64,000 nt of DNA, from assembly GCA_022702545.1 (NCBI GenBank), contig JAHRBC010000003.1, positions 1,054,001 to 1,118,000 on the forward strand, in the 5' to 3' direction. Source of the stretch: Phycomyces nitens. Lineage: Eukaryota; Mucoromycota; Mucoromycetes; Mucorales; Phycomycetaceae. Both the position numbers and the translations under genes were made by a program. Of the stretch, positions 10,727 through 23,100 are shown piece by piece. Below the pieces are notes generated by a model. The model ran no database searches, had not been told where the DNA came from, and saw only the letters and a program-made list of their open reading frames with translations. Every line of letters begins with the position of its first letter. The first letter of the stretch is position 1.

Positions 10727-13190
10727 TTGGGATGAAAGACGGTAAGAAGCTGTGCAAAGAGAAAAAAAAAGGAAGACACCAGGAGGTTGCGTTTTTATGG
10801 GAAAAAAAGATTTTTTTTTGATTGACTGTCAAACTGATCGATAAGACGCCAACGCCTGTGTGAGAAGAAATATGATAACCATCGCTTTTTACTATTTTCG
10901 ACCATGTTGATGCAGGCATGATAGAAATACGCACTCTTATTGGCCGGAAGTGGAGATTCGTATGATAATGAGCTATAGTGAGTGGGAATATCTGCTTTTT
11001 GTTAACGGACCAGGTAAAATTTTTAAGGAAACAGTGTTTTACACGTAAAGAAGTAAAGAGTTTGTCTTGATCGGTGTAGCAGTAACCTTGGAGAGTACAA
11101 GTTCAAGAATGGCGATTTTTTAATTTTTGCGTTACTCCAAGGTGGTCTGTGCATTTCTTGTTTAAGAGCAAAATGAATTTACAGGCACAGAAAGAGACCG
11201 GTAATAACTAAAAAGTAAGGCCTCTCCTAGTTTGAAAGAAGTAGAAGATACATTATAGAAAGTGTTTAAGAACTTGGCTACAATATTGAATTGAATAAAT
11301 GATTCACAGTCTAGATTTTTTGACATGAAGATTTGATAGTTAATATCAAGATGTTGTGCGATTGGAATAAAAAACGGGTACAAGAAATGTGGGTTAGTCG
11401 ATCATAATAATACGATATTTATTGTAGCATGTCCAGGTACAGGGTATAAGCTTTGACCGTGTGGGCAAGCAGGCGTACAGTATTCCATAGCTTAAATATC
11501 TTTCTTTAGAATAAAGAACATAACACCAAATAGCTAATTATTTGAGAGCACAAGTTTATCTAATCACCCCAAAGAAAATAATGTTAATAGGTGCATATGG
11601 CTTACATGTACCTTAACTTTAGCTCTTGCTTCAAAATAGATTCGAATAAAGTAGAATAATGAATACACTGTTTATAAATCATAATTAAAGGTTAATAGGT
11701 TCAACTATTAGGTGACAACCTCCTAAAAGCAGTACTAGGCCAGGAAAAAATCAATAGAGAAGAAGCTTCTTTACAAAGTATATTGTTCGTTTGATCTTTT
11801 ATTACCAAGTTCAGTGAGTAGTTATATGATTTTATCGCTAGGTATTAAAACCTTTCGATTATATTAAAGGTTGGATCAAGATATAAAAAGAAGAGAAAGT
11901 CAAAATCGTGATGATTCATCTGGGCAAGAGGAATTCATTTTAGCTGGTTTGTTGCACAATCCGGCCTTGTCTTTATATATTTTAATAAAGTGGTAGGCAT
12001 TATTGTTAGTGTGTCTTTACGTATGAATAATGTATTTGGAAAGGTACACTCTTTAGTGCACTTCCAGTAGGTCGGTTATTCAATATGTTTCAATATTGGT
12101 AATTTGTGTTAATGTTTCAATCTACGATTATGTTGGATACAACACGGATTATAGCTCCGTAGTTCTATGTGTAGTGTACAAGGAGACTATCCACAATGGA
12201 GTTGTGGATATTTGTAAGAACAATTATATAAATTACTCTTGTACACAAAAAAGTGTTGATTGAATAGAATCCAATGACTTTGCGAATATCCAGGTAATCA
12301 ATCATTCAACTATATTGATTCTTTTTCTTAAATCCTTTACAAAATAAATAAAGAAAGTTATCTCTCATGTTCAATTAAAAATTATGGTAAAAGTAATTAA
12401 TTTTATAAACTTTTTGGATCTAATTGATATTAAATTAATGTACAATAATAAAGTATTAAGAAACAATACATGTCAGATCAATTGAACAAGATACGGGTAT
12501 ACTGTGACTGTATAGAACAGTAATTTATATTTTTCGACTTTGGACCTTGTATTCTCTTGTTGTACCTGTGGAGCACAGACCTCATTCAAATATTCCAAAA
12601 TTGTTAAATCTATAATCTTATTGTTCTTAAAAGTGTATCGATATATTTTATTTGCTTAACAAAGGTGGCAAATTACCAGTCTCGTGTATCTGCATTTATA
12701 TCTTATCATTTCTATTCCACATTTTACTAGTATAAATATTCCTAAACGATATATCAATAAAACACATTTAAAGTCTACTCTATTTTTGTTTAATATACTT
12801 CAAGGAAAATTCTACTCTACTCTTTGGCACTGATCGCACTGAGATTGAGAATCTGGAACTATATTACGAATTACTATCTGTCGTCTGGGTCAACTCGCTC
12901 AACAATCAAACATCGTATGTCACAATAGCTCTCACAGAAAGATACTTCTTGTCTTTACAATATTTGGTTCCGACACTACAAGAAAAAGAACTGGGTTTTC
13001 GAAATTGAGACTATTATTTTGGTCTATAATTGTGAATAAGTAAAGAGAGTTTGGTATTGAAACCAAAAACAATTTATTTATTTTTTGAATTATCATTGAC
13101 AAGAATATATCTAAAGAACAGAATATGTGTAATATTCATAGATATAGGTTATACGAGAAAGGCAGATTTTAATAGACTTCTCATCAATAC
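10727..13190. other. AT-rich intergenic DNA upstream of paralogue A
   Basis: No gene is visible. The part nearest the gene (to about 11170) shows patchy homology to the region upstream of paralogue B (about 27560-27760), including AGTAAAGAAGTAAAGA-like and GGTCTGTGC-like blocks, so the duplication reaches past both 5' ends. The remainder is AT-rich with no recognisable element. Confidence 0.6.
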
Positions 13191-13490
13191 TCCTTGCAAT
13201 TTCTCGTAGTGGATGGTACTGTATTGTATAGAGTATCGTACACTATACTATATCTCTCACAAATTATTAGCATGCGCTTTTCTATTAAAAATATTAACAA
13301 TCCTTTGTTTGACTTCAACTGAGACTTTCTTTTGGTCAGTAATAGTATTAAAAGTACTTGCTAAATATATGGTTCATATTTAATTGAAGATAAAATCTGT
13401 AGAAATGATAACAGATCTAGATGTTAGTACTTTATTCTAAAAAAAAACAGGATTTCAGAGTTGTGTCCTCCCAGAACCTGTGCAGCTGTA
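13190..13490 (-). pseudogene. Diverged fragment of the Tc1-like element seen at 18.7-19.1 kb
   Basis: By eye this stretch aligns with about 2290-2570 and its twin at 18850-19130. The order of blocks is the same: TGTATTGTATA, a CTCACAAA segment, a TGACTTCAACTGAGA-like segment, then an A-run leading into a TCAGAGTTGTG-like block. Identity is clearly lower than between the two duplicate copies, so it is an older insertion of the same family. Nothing in it can be coding. Confidence 0.5.
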
Positions 13491-14395
13491 ATTATTGAAA
13501 TATATCAAGTCATTTTAGATATTAACCATTGTAATGGCTGTCACTTGGACCCTCCCCCGCCACAGGATGTCCATATCATTGACCATGCTCTCAACTGCCT
13601 CCCCAGGTTCTACAAAACGCCTGGTACGTGGTGCGATTGGTGGCCGTGCTTACTTGTTTTGCTACGTGCTATAGATCAAACCACTTCTCAATACCCCTTC
13701 CCTTCCGAACCACATCCTGGTCAAATCCTCATCGACCTTGCAACCGCTTACCGCTCCAAAAAACTCTCATCCAAACCAAAACCCACCCATCGACGACAGA
13801 GAGAGCCTGTCCCCGGCGATCCTTTCCCTTGGCTCACGTCCGAAATTTCCACCGTCCCCCGTCAACCCCTCCCGTCTGCGTCCTCCCGAAGCTGTGCTTA
13901 GTACGGTCAAGATTTCTTGGCTCTGTTGTGCGATCAGATTCATAAATGGATTGTCCGAGTTTCAAAAGGGGATCCCTCTTTAGAGTTCTGATCCTTGCTG
14001 AAATCCGTTCCCAATCTTGGTGCTGTCAGTACCTAGTTACTTATTCTCGATTCTTGACGTCTCATTCTTTTTCTTTCTCTATATATTTATTTCGCCTGTA
14101 TTCTTACCCGCTGTATGTATCTATTTACTTTCTTAAAAGCCATTTTCCCCCACTGGGGGTTTTTTCCGTGCTCTCTTTTCCTTCTCGCTGACTTCTCTCT
14201 CTGTCATGCCGTGTCAAACACAAAAACTTTTTTTCTTTTCGTTCTTATACCTTATTTCTTTTCCCCCAGTATTTAGGGGTTTCTTTTTTATTATTTATTT
14301 TTATATTTTCAATTATTCTTTTCGTTCTCATGGGTGGCCTATATGCCTACAGGCGCCAGGCCTTGACACACCCGAAAAATAAACAAAATACTTTT
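13461..14395 (+). mobile_element. Probable LINE-type retrotransposon 3' end
   Basis: An open frame of 146 codons at 13461-13901 carries a Trp/Pro-rich segment (TPGTWCDWWPCLLVLLRAID) of the kind found near the C-terminus of fungal LINE polyproteins. It is followed by a Pro/Arg-rich stretch and, in another frame, by ISWLCCAIRFINGLSEFQKG. Downstream is a long pyrimidine-rich tract with CCCACTGGGGG and CCCCCAGTATTTAGGGG segments. It ends in ACAGGCGCCAGGCCTTGACAC, then CACCCGAAAAATAAACAAAATA, which resembles a LINE 3' UTR and A-rich tail. No reverse transcriptase motif is present, so it is 5'-truncated. The family assignment is a judgement from general pattern. Confidence 0.45.
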
Positions 14396-14642
14396 ACCTG
14401 TAATGGCTGTAGTAATAGTTAATTAGGTACTTATTTATAGGTAATATTACATCAATCATCTTACTTTTGCCTCAGATACAGACTTTCTAGATAATATTTT
14501 ACATATATCTATGACATATTTAATTATCTAAAGTTGCGTACAACTTTATTGGATATTTAAACCATGTCAAATACAATAGCAATATTAATATTGCTGAATT
14601 ATTATCAATTGTAAAAGTAAAGCCAATAAATAAATATGTGGT

Positions 14643-15248
14643 TGACACGTTGTGTGTAGCTCCATATTTCCGGCTGGCCCAAACATATCATATCTTCCCA
14701 AATCTTCCTGTATCGATTATGTAAACAAATTGGTTAAGTAATGACCTTGGGAAGAACATGATTGCTACGTCTGGCGCAGCAATCAATTGAAAATCATAAG
14801 GATTGTAACAAAGAACCCCAACAATATTTATCTATTCCTATCTATCTATCTTATTCATTATTAACTATCCAAAGAAGCATGATCTATCCCAACATTTTAA
14901 CAATAGCTTAGTAATATCATACTAATTATATTATTTTATTTATTATCGAAATATCTATATAAACATCGAAACGATGAAAGCAATAAACGATATCCTTACA
15001 CTTCACTTCTTTTCTTTTATATATCTTTCTCAAGAGAACAAGCTGCCGATTGCCAATATTTGGGCTAAGGAGTTGTTAGAGAAGATAGATATTTACTCTC
15101 TTTTTCTTTTATACATCTTTCTCAAGAGAACAAGCTGCCGATTGCCAATACTTGGGCTAAGGAGTTGTTAGAGGAGATCGATATTTACTCTCTTTTTCTT
15201 TTAACCGTTTGGACCACTTCATTACATAAACCAACACAGCCCGTCTCA
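14643..15248 (-). mobile_element. Solo-LTR-like element, copy 2 (inverted)
   Basis: Inverted relative to 1097-1698, it starts TGACACG and ends CGTCTCA on the plus strand. It is flanked on both sides by the 4-mer TGGT (14639-14642 and 15249-15252), a plausible target site duplication that supports a transposition product. The internal tandem duplication of about 90 bp (roughly 15010-15190) is shared with copy 1, so it predates both insertions. No coding sequence lies in it. Confidence 0.65.
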
Positions 15249-15745
15249 TGGTTGATAGATGGTTTTTTATTAAATAATTTATTTTTGAAAGAATGTACAG
15301 CATTTTTGTCAGATTCTTAGTTCACCGTTTGCCTAACAAAAAGCAAACGGATCCATCTCCCTCAGGACGAAGACCTGATCTGACATCGAAGGAGAAAAAA
15401 AAAAGATGGCTACACTCTGGCCGAAACACTTCGGCACAAATAGAGTCTGTACATTAAAAGAGAGTATGGGAACCAGAATGATCTTTAGGCAGCGCTGCAC
15501 GTCAGCATACACCGTATAACCAAGTCTGAATTCCTAGAGTATCGGGTTCACAGCCCGCATCGCGCATACTGCAGCCATCCGCTCTAGACACTTGCGCAAT
15601 AAATTGCCAGTGCTACAACACCAAAGGTTGTAGACACAGTACAAGAAAAAGTCGTGCCTTCCTCCTGTAGGTCTAGAAAAGAAACGTCCCTGCCCAGGAA
15701 CTAAACGCCCAGGCAGACCTGAAAAAGTAGAGTGATTAAAAAAGT
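15249..15745. other. Unassigned spacer between LTR-like element and copy B
   Basis: Mixed composition, more GC-rich than its surroundings. A 74-codon minus frame (15534-15758) is open but has no recognisable domain. Its position next to transposon debris suggests another relic, but I cannot name it. Confidence 0.4.
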
Positions 15746-16310
15746 ATACAATATTCATGGTACATTATCTAGGTATCTCACTTCCCTTTTTTTAATTTCC
15801 GTGTTTACACCGTGAGCCATAGTTTCTTCTCATCGATAGCCTTGTGGGTGTCTGAGGTTGGGAAGTACATTTTCTCTGTCCTTTTTTTTCAACAGCCTTG
15901 TGGAATCTAGAAGAACAAGTGGGTTAGGAGTTTTATTCTACGCATTTATTTCTCAAGAGTATATAGTATTGCCGTTTGGAGATACCAAGCTGGCATACAT
16001 TGTAGCTTGGAAAGCAAGAAAAAAATAAAGGAAAATGACTTACCGGAGGAATTTTTCTTTGGAAATTGTACTTACATGAAAGAGAGGGATACAGTTTGGT
16101 AAGAGGGTATGGGTCATTTAAATAATTAATTTTGTTGGAATGTGAACAGGGAACCAGGGAGACGAAGTTTTTAAGTGACATCTACATTTACATATTATCT
16201 ATTATACATTGGATCCTTGACCAAGATAATAAATTGACTGGAACATACTGGAGAATAATATTATATAGCACAATATTTGTAAGACGGAATCAAAGAATAG
16301 CCTCAGATAT
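15746..16310. repeat. Left end of duplicated segment, copy B
   Basis: Starts ATACAATATTCATGGTACATTATCT, as copy A does at position 1, and matches copy A through about position 555. The sharp end of homology near 16305 marks one breakpoint between the duplicated units. Confidence 0.85.
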
Positions 16311-16699
16311 ATACTCACAGAAAAAAGAAGTTAATGCAAGATAAAAGTATTTTTGTACCCTAAAAATATACATATTATCTTTTACAAATATATTTTCATC
16401 TGTCTATTGTAGAAACTCGAGAATTTGTATTCCAGTAGTAAATAGTGTATTTTTTAAATAAAAAAATAAGTAGAGTTTAATATTGGGGTGTTCTACCACA
16501 AAAAGCAATTACGGCTTTAATTCTATCAGAAATACTTGCAACAAGCCTTTTATCAAAGTCAGGATCAATACAACCTCACTCCTTGCCAATACACTCAGAC
16601 TTAATAAATTAGTGCCACTCTTAAAAGTAGGTCTCCTTTTTTCAACGTTTATTTTTTTTTATTCTTCCCAGAGTCTTTCTTTTACTGACTTGATCACTC

Positions 16700-17765
16700 A
16701 TGCCATCAAGAAGTCAAAGAACCAGATGCTCATATCCTAGATGCGAGTTATCTGAGTTTGAGCGTGGAGGTATCATTTGGCTCTCTAATACCAATAATAC
16801 CCCAACTGATAGTGCAAACTACATGAACATCCCTCGGTTAACAATTAACACCACCATCAAACGTTGGAAAGAAACTAGTAAAACCAATACAAAGTATATG
16901 CCCGGAAGACCAAACAAACTTAGTGTCACAGTTTTTACGAGTCTTTGCTTGAGTGTGAGACGGAATCCATTTGAAAGTTTTTCATACCACCAAGCAAATT
17001 TGGTGGCCACAGGTGTCATTGTCTGTAGAGAGACAGTTATCAGATATTTAAGAGCAAAGAGCTTCAGATATTATAAGCCTGTTTAAAAGCCGAATTTGAC
17101 CAGCAAATAGGAGAAGAATCGGCTGCGCTGGGATAAATCTAGAGCCAACTTTGGCATCGAGAACTGGAGTAGGGTAGTATGGTCAGATGAGTCCAGATTC
17201 ATGGTAAAGGGTAATGATTCTGACCCATCTGTGATATGTAAACCTGGTAAAAGATACCAATAAAGGCATTATTACAGCAGAGAAGTATGGAAAAGATTCT
17301 GTCATGGTATGGGGGTGTTTCTGGGCTGGTGGTCTTGGACATTTATCGTTTCTTGAAGGGCCTGTTGACCAAGACGTATATATAAATTGTTTTTCCAAAG
17401 AATTCCATTCATGGTACCAAAAATTGAACGAGAAACATGACACGATGTTTACGTTTTAAGAAGACAGTTCCAGCTGTCATACTGGCTCGTATACAACATG
17501 GTGAAAGAAACATTGGGAAATTCAACGACTCGACTACTGACCATCCCAAAGTCCAGATCTTAACTCAATCAAGCATGTTTGTCATGCTTTAAAAGCCAAA
17601 GTTCATGAGAGGAAGAGGTCTATTAACAATGTTGATGATCTAAAGACTTGTATCCTTTAGGAGCGGGAGTGGTTAGACCCTGAAGTACGGTATACTCTTA
17701 TCGCAAGTATACTTGACAGAGTAAGAGCTTTAATAAAGACTCATGGTGGCCACACCATATATTAA
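16700..17765 (+). pseudogene. Tc1/mariner-like transposase, degenerate (+)
   Basis: Reading from the ATG at 16700 gives a helix-turn-helix region beginning ELSEFERGGIIWL. A 128-codon open stretch is then broken by stops and frameshifts. Later frames give LRWDKSRANFG, then VVWSDESRF (first catalytic Asp region), a degraded FQEDSSSCHT (second Asp region), PSQSPDLNSIKHVCHALK (third catalytic motif), and a C-terminus KTHGGHTIY before the stop at 17763-17765. This order and spacing is the Tc1 DD(34)D pattern. At least five in-frame stops and frame changes make it inactive. Terminal inverted repeats were not identified. Confidence 0.85.
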
Positions 17766-17948
17766 TATCTCTTTTTTGTTCTTTTATCAAAATATACAGT
17801 CCCATAGGTTGGCTAATGGCCCAAACTTGACTCCTAACAAATAAAAAATATACATCTCTATGCTATTGTACCTGTTTTCTATTTATTTATTTTTACTATA
17901 AGAACATAATACAAAAACTTACTGAAATAAAGGGCAAAGCATGGTGTT

Positions 17949-19030
17949 AATAAAAGAATTTATTAATTTTTTTTAAGTATTTTGTGCGCAATCCTTTATT
18001 CTTCTGAAGTGCATGTAGTCGATTTGGCATAGAATTACAATGAGCTGCACACACTTCAACTGGTATTTTATACCATCCTTCTTTCTACCACCACTTCAAA
18101 TATTTAAGGCTCCTAGGCTGGGGTTTTGTAGCTCTCACCATCCTTCCTAGGTAAGCCCAGATATTCTCAGTCGGACTGAGATTGGGGCTGTACGCAGGCC
18201 ACTTCAGTACCTCCAGATCTGCGTTCTTTTGATACTCTTTCACCATTTTGCTCCAATAGCATGGAGAATTGTCTTGTTGAAAGATGAAAGAGTCATCTTT
18301 CTTTCATATTCCAACTGGTATTTGAAGGGACCCAAAGTGTTTTAAAGTATGTTTTTGTACCCCCAATGCTCCAGATTGCCATCGGCCCAACACCACCAGA
18401 CCAGACGCATACCCAGATCATCACATACCTTCCACTACCTTGGATCCTGGGACATACACAGTCTATGCTGTACTTCTCTGACTGAGTACGCCAGACTCGT
18501 ACCTTTTGCGCATTGGTAACAGCATGAATCTCAATTCATCACTCCAGATTACTCAATACCAGCGTTGATTCACCTTTTTGGTATGCTGGGCAAAGGCAAT
18601 GCGGTTTCTGCGATGCTACTCACTGAGCCGTGGCTTATATCTAGCTATGCAAAACTTTATATGAAGAGTCTTTATGACAGCAAGTATATCTTTTCAAATT
18701 CACATGCATTATGTTGATCAACATATCCAAGGTGGCCGCCCGATCTTTTTTTTATCTCTCTGTGCAAAATGCGCAAGTCTTGTTCACCAAATATCCTTGA
18801 GGGCCCCTTGTTCCTGTGTATGATTGTCGTTCTAGTCTCTCTTTATCTTCACATTGTATTGTATACAGTACGGCGTGCTACATTATATCGCTCACAAACG
18901 GTCGAAACTTTTACTCCTGCCTCAAAAACACCAATAATCATTCCTCTGACTTCAATTGGGATTTCCATTTGCTTGGGAACATTGTCAGAAATGTTTTATG
19001 AAAGCATGAATAGAATCGAATTAAAGATAA
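17949..19030 (-). pseudogene. Tc1/mariner-like transposase, degenerate (-)
   Basis: On the minus strand, from high to low coordinates, it reads an HTH-like region (GALKDIW, AQRDKKKIGRPPW), SERHRRNRIAFAQ, a LSNLE..IEIHAV segment where the WSDE motif should be, and VWSGGVGPMAIW. The catalytic FIFQQDNSPCYWSKMV follows (about 18236-18305), then LKWPAYSPNLSPTENIWAYL (about 18150-18215), and the C-terminus ends near 17949. The 3' half is nearly intact while the 5' half has many stops. It faces the plus-strand element at 16700, with about 185 bp between them. Its 5' two thirds, but not its 3' third, also exist in copy A at 1699-2470. Confidence 0.85.
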
Positions 19031-22000
19031 AAGGCTCTAAAAAAGAAAACAAACAGAAGTATATGTATTTTATTTTCTTTTAAAAAACAAACTCGGGATG
19101 TCAAAGTTGTGCCATTCCGGAATCAACCCCATTGTATTTGACAAAAAATTACTTTATATTTATAAACACAAATTTAGCAATGTATACATTATTAAGTAAC
19201 CTAGTGAGGCATATTACGATCCACCATTACCGTCTTATTTTACATGAATTGGTTAAATATTCATCAAATTGTCTCAATTTTTCACTCACAAAAATCTTCA
19301 AGCACTGACCATTCGCTATTTGCACCGAAAGTGCATTTTCGATACCCTCTTACGAAATCCAGAGGACCCAAGACCAGTCTGAGAAATTTCAAAAAATTTG
19401 TTCTAAGTAAAGCTGTGCAGATTCGTAATGCAAGCCGATTGATGCTTATCCGACCGCACACAAAGGCGTACTTGTATAGATATAGAGGATGTTGGAATAA
19501 GCGGAATTTGTAAAGAAGTGTATATAAAAAGAAATATGACTATTTGTACCACGCATACAATGGATTTCAAGGATTTGAGATTGTCCAGATTATGACCATC
19601 TTTAGTTCCCTAGCTATTTGTTTCAAAAATAATTTCTGAGAATCAATGACATTATAAATATCCCAATATTAACAATTTCTTTGGAGTTTTTCTATAGCAA
19701 GATTGTATACTAATAATTGTCAATGTAAAAAATATAAGATGTTTCAAAATAATTTATTTGTGATGGTACATAGTCAAGTCAAGTCAAGTCAAGTCAATTT
19801 AAAGATGTTGGAAAATAATAGGGATTGTTTTTTTTTTGATTTTGATTTTGGGGTTTGATTTTGGGTATTCATTTTGATTTTTTTTTGCTTTTGCTTTTAC
19901 TTTTACTTTTGCTTTTGCTTTTACTTTTGCTTTTGCTTTTGCTTTTGCTTTTGATTTTGATTTTGCTTTTGCTTTTGATTTTGGGGTTTGATTTTTGGTT
20001 TTGATTTTGGGGTTTGATTTTGGGTATTCATTTTGATTTTTGGTTTTGGTTTTGGTTTTGATATTTTTTGATTTTGATTTTGATTTTGATTTTTGCTTTT
20101 GATTTTTGCTTTTGATTTTTGTTTTTGATTTGGTTTTGTCCTTTGTCTTGGTCAATCTTCTTCTTCTGCTTCCATTCAATCCTCATCTTCCTGCATCGCA
20201 GCAGCTTGGTCTTCGGACTCTGCCACCACTCGGTCTTCCTGCACTGTCAAGGATCGGTCTTCCACTCTGTTCGATACTGGCCTTTGCACACGATTCAATG
20301 CTAGTCTTCTTGCGCCATTCGATTTAGGTCTTCTCTCTTTATCCAATCCAGGTCTTCTGCTTCATCCAACACAAAGTCTTCTCGCCTTGTTCGATCTTCG
20401 TTTGCTTTCTTTGTCCAATTTCATTTTTTTTGAGTTTTATACTTGTCTTTTTACTTTGTTCATGTTCATTGTCAAATTTTAACGGATTCCGTACATTCAT
20501 TTTTTTTTGTTTTTTGTTTTTTGTTTTTTTTTAAATGGTCGATAATTTGGAAACCAAGCCTCACAAGTGCCCTAGAGGAAAGACAATACATATATGTATT
20601 AGTACATGTTCTTCATCATAAATCACAAGAGATCAATAGGTACTTACAGTTCAAATTGTATAAAGGATGCTACCACCACTTTAACCATCGAAGGCGTCTT
20701 TCGAGAGATCTTCCTTCTTGCGGAGGGCGCCTTTTTTTTTTAGCACTCCTCCTTTTTGTTTTTTGTTTTTTTTTAAATGGTCGATAATTTAGAAACCAAG
20801 CCTCACAAGGGCCCTAGAGGAAAGATAATACATATATATATTAGTACATGTTCTTCATCATAAATCACAAGAGATCAATAGGTACTTACAGTTCAAATTG
20901 TGTAAAGGATGCTACCACCACTTTAACCATCGAAGGCGTCTTTCGAGAGATCTTCCTTCTTGCGGAGGGCGCCTTTTTTAGCACTCTGTTTTTTTTTTTT
21001 TTTTTTTTTTGATTGTTTGTAATTTCATTGCAATTCTTTGAATTAAACTCATAATTGGATTTGTAGCGAACGGCATTGATCTTGTCTTCAAACGCAGAAA
21101 GCAAACTTGGAATCGAATTCGGAAATCCAACCTGGCATCAAACTCGGCATCGAACTTGGCTTTGAACTCGGAAATCCAACTTGACATCGAACTTTGCCTT
21201 TGGACTTTGCACCAAACCACGCATCGGACCACACCAAACATTGCTTCGGACTTCACCTTGAGCCATACACTGGACTTTGCAACGGACATAGCACTGGACT
21301 TTGCATTAAACTTTGCACTGGACTTGGACTTGAACTTGGCATTGGACTTTTGCAGGTATACATTTGAGATTTGGTTTTTGAAAGATTGGGATTTGGTTTT
21401 GGGAGATTGGGATTTGGTTCTTTTGACTTGACTTGTTTTGTTTTGTTTTTCTTTGTTTTTTTTTGTTTTTTTTTGTTTTTGTTTTTGTTTTTTTTTGTTT
21501 TTTTTTTTCTTTTTGGTTTGATTTGCTTTGACTTGACTTGACTTGACTTGACTTGACTTGACTCGACTTGTTTTGTTTTTCTTTGTTTTTTTTTTTGGTT
21601 GGTTTGATTTGGTTTGACTTGATTTGACTTGATTTGGCTTGACTTTAATTAGCCTGAGGTGACTTGAAAGATATCTTGACTGGGGATCATAATCCTTGGC
21701 TGGATTTGTCATACTAAGAGAATATTGATAATGAGTATCCATGCTTGATTAGAGTTCGCCTTTTTATATTACCTTGACTAGGAGTCTGTGTCTATGGTTT
21801 GGATTCCACCCTTTGGAATTGGCTTGGCAGTGGGTTAATACCCTTCCATGATCTCAGTCTTCTGTAATAATATTGATGGTAAGTATTCAAGTTTTGCTAG
21901 AGCGAGCAGTTTAAAGCTACCTTGACCGTGGGTCTCTGCCTATGGTTTGGATTTCACCTTTTGGAACCGGTTTGACAGTGGGTCTATACCCTTCCTTGAT

Positions 22001-23100
22001 TCCAGTCATCTGTAATCATTTTGACAGTGAGTATTCATGATTTTTCAGATCCATAGTTTTAACTTTACCTTACTGTGGGACTCTGTCCATGGTTTGGATT
22101 CCACTTTTTGGAATCTTCTTGACGGCAGGTCTTTTTCCTTGCTTGATCAGTCTTCTGTAATCGTAATGAAAATTAGTATTCATTATTGGTTAGAGCCATC
22201 GTTTAATATTACCTTGACTGTGGGACTATGTCCATGGGTTGGATTCCACCCTTTGGAATCGGATTTGGAGTGGGTCTATACCCTTGCTTGCTTTCAGTCA
22301 TCTATAATCATTTTGACAATGAGTATTTATAATTGGTTAGAGCCAGCGTTTTTACGTTACCTTGACTGAGAATATTTATCATGGGTTGAGATTGACTTGC
22401 ATTTCGGGGATCTCTTGTTGATCCCTGTTCATACACCGGCTGAGGTATGAACAGATTATATTCTTTGTTTTGTTGCCATGGATGATAGGACTTGACAGCC
22501 GGATTTTTTTCTTGATGTGAACGGGACAGACGGTACACGGGGCAATACAATCCACCACTTCCACCACCTCCACCAGCAGGACCAGCAAAGCTACCAACAA
22601 AGGGAAAAGGGAACCACCAACAGAAGCCATGTGCCACTCGAGCGATGCGTCCACCACAATGGGCTGGACAATCAACGGCAGACGGATGACCAGACTTGGT
22701 TGATCCAAGGCCCTATACAGGCACAAAGGCACTGTAAGTCTTTGGGCAAGAGAAGTACGACTAGCGTACTCAACGGCCTGCTGTTAGCAAGAACCATTCT
22801 TCACTCTCACTGGGATCCTCCAGATGGTGTCCTCTTGTAGTACATAGGCCGGGATAAGGAAACTAAAAAACCATTTATGCAGTCAGTATCCACCATGGCA
22901 TAAAATACAGTATAATAGAACAAATACTTATCTTAAAGGCTCTCCTTGATGCTGTCACAATCATAAGGATTTGAGGACAATACCATCTGGTGCCGTATCG
23001 CTGCTTGGGTTCACACTGTTCTGTTGGGAGCTCCCTTGTAGATTGCTGGTAGCCTATAAAGTCCCGCCAGTGTTAGTGGTGTTTGTATGGATTGTCTTAC
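18262..23100. repeat. Segmental duplication, copy B core (matches 1699-6660)
   Basis: Collinear with 1699-6660 at an offset of 16560, changing to about 16428 after the hexamer array and 16444 after further repeat-length changes. Outside microsatellites I see only rare substitutions up to about 22950. Differences become dense after that point (for example ATCATAAGGATT for ATCTTATGGATT at 22963). Contents match copy A: transposase remnant, microsatellites (19770-20110), tandem 241-bp pair (20497-20985), short-period repeats (21000-21650) and the 147-bp hairpin array (about 21736-22379). Confidence 0.95.
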
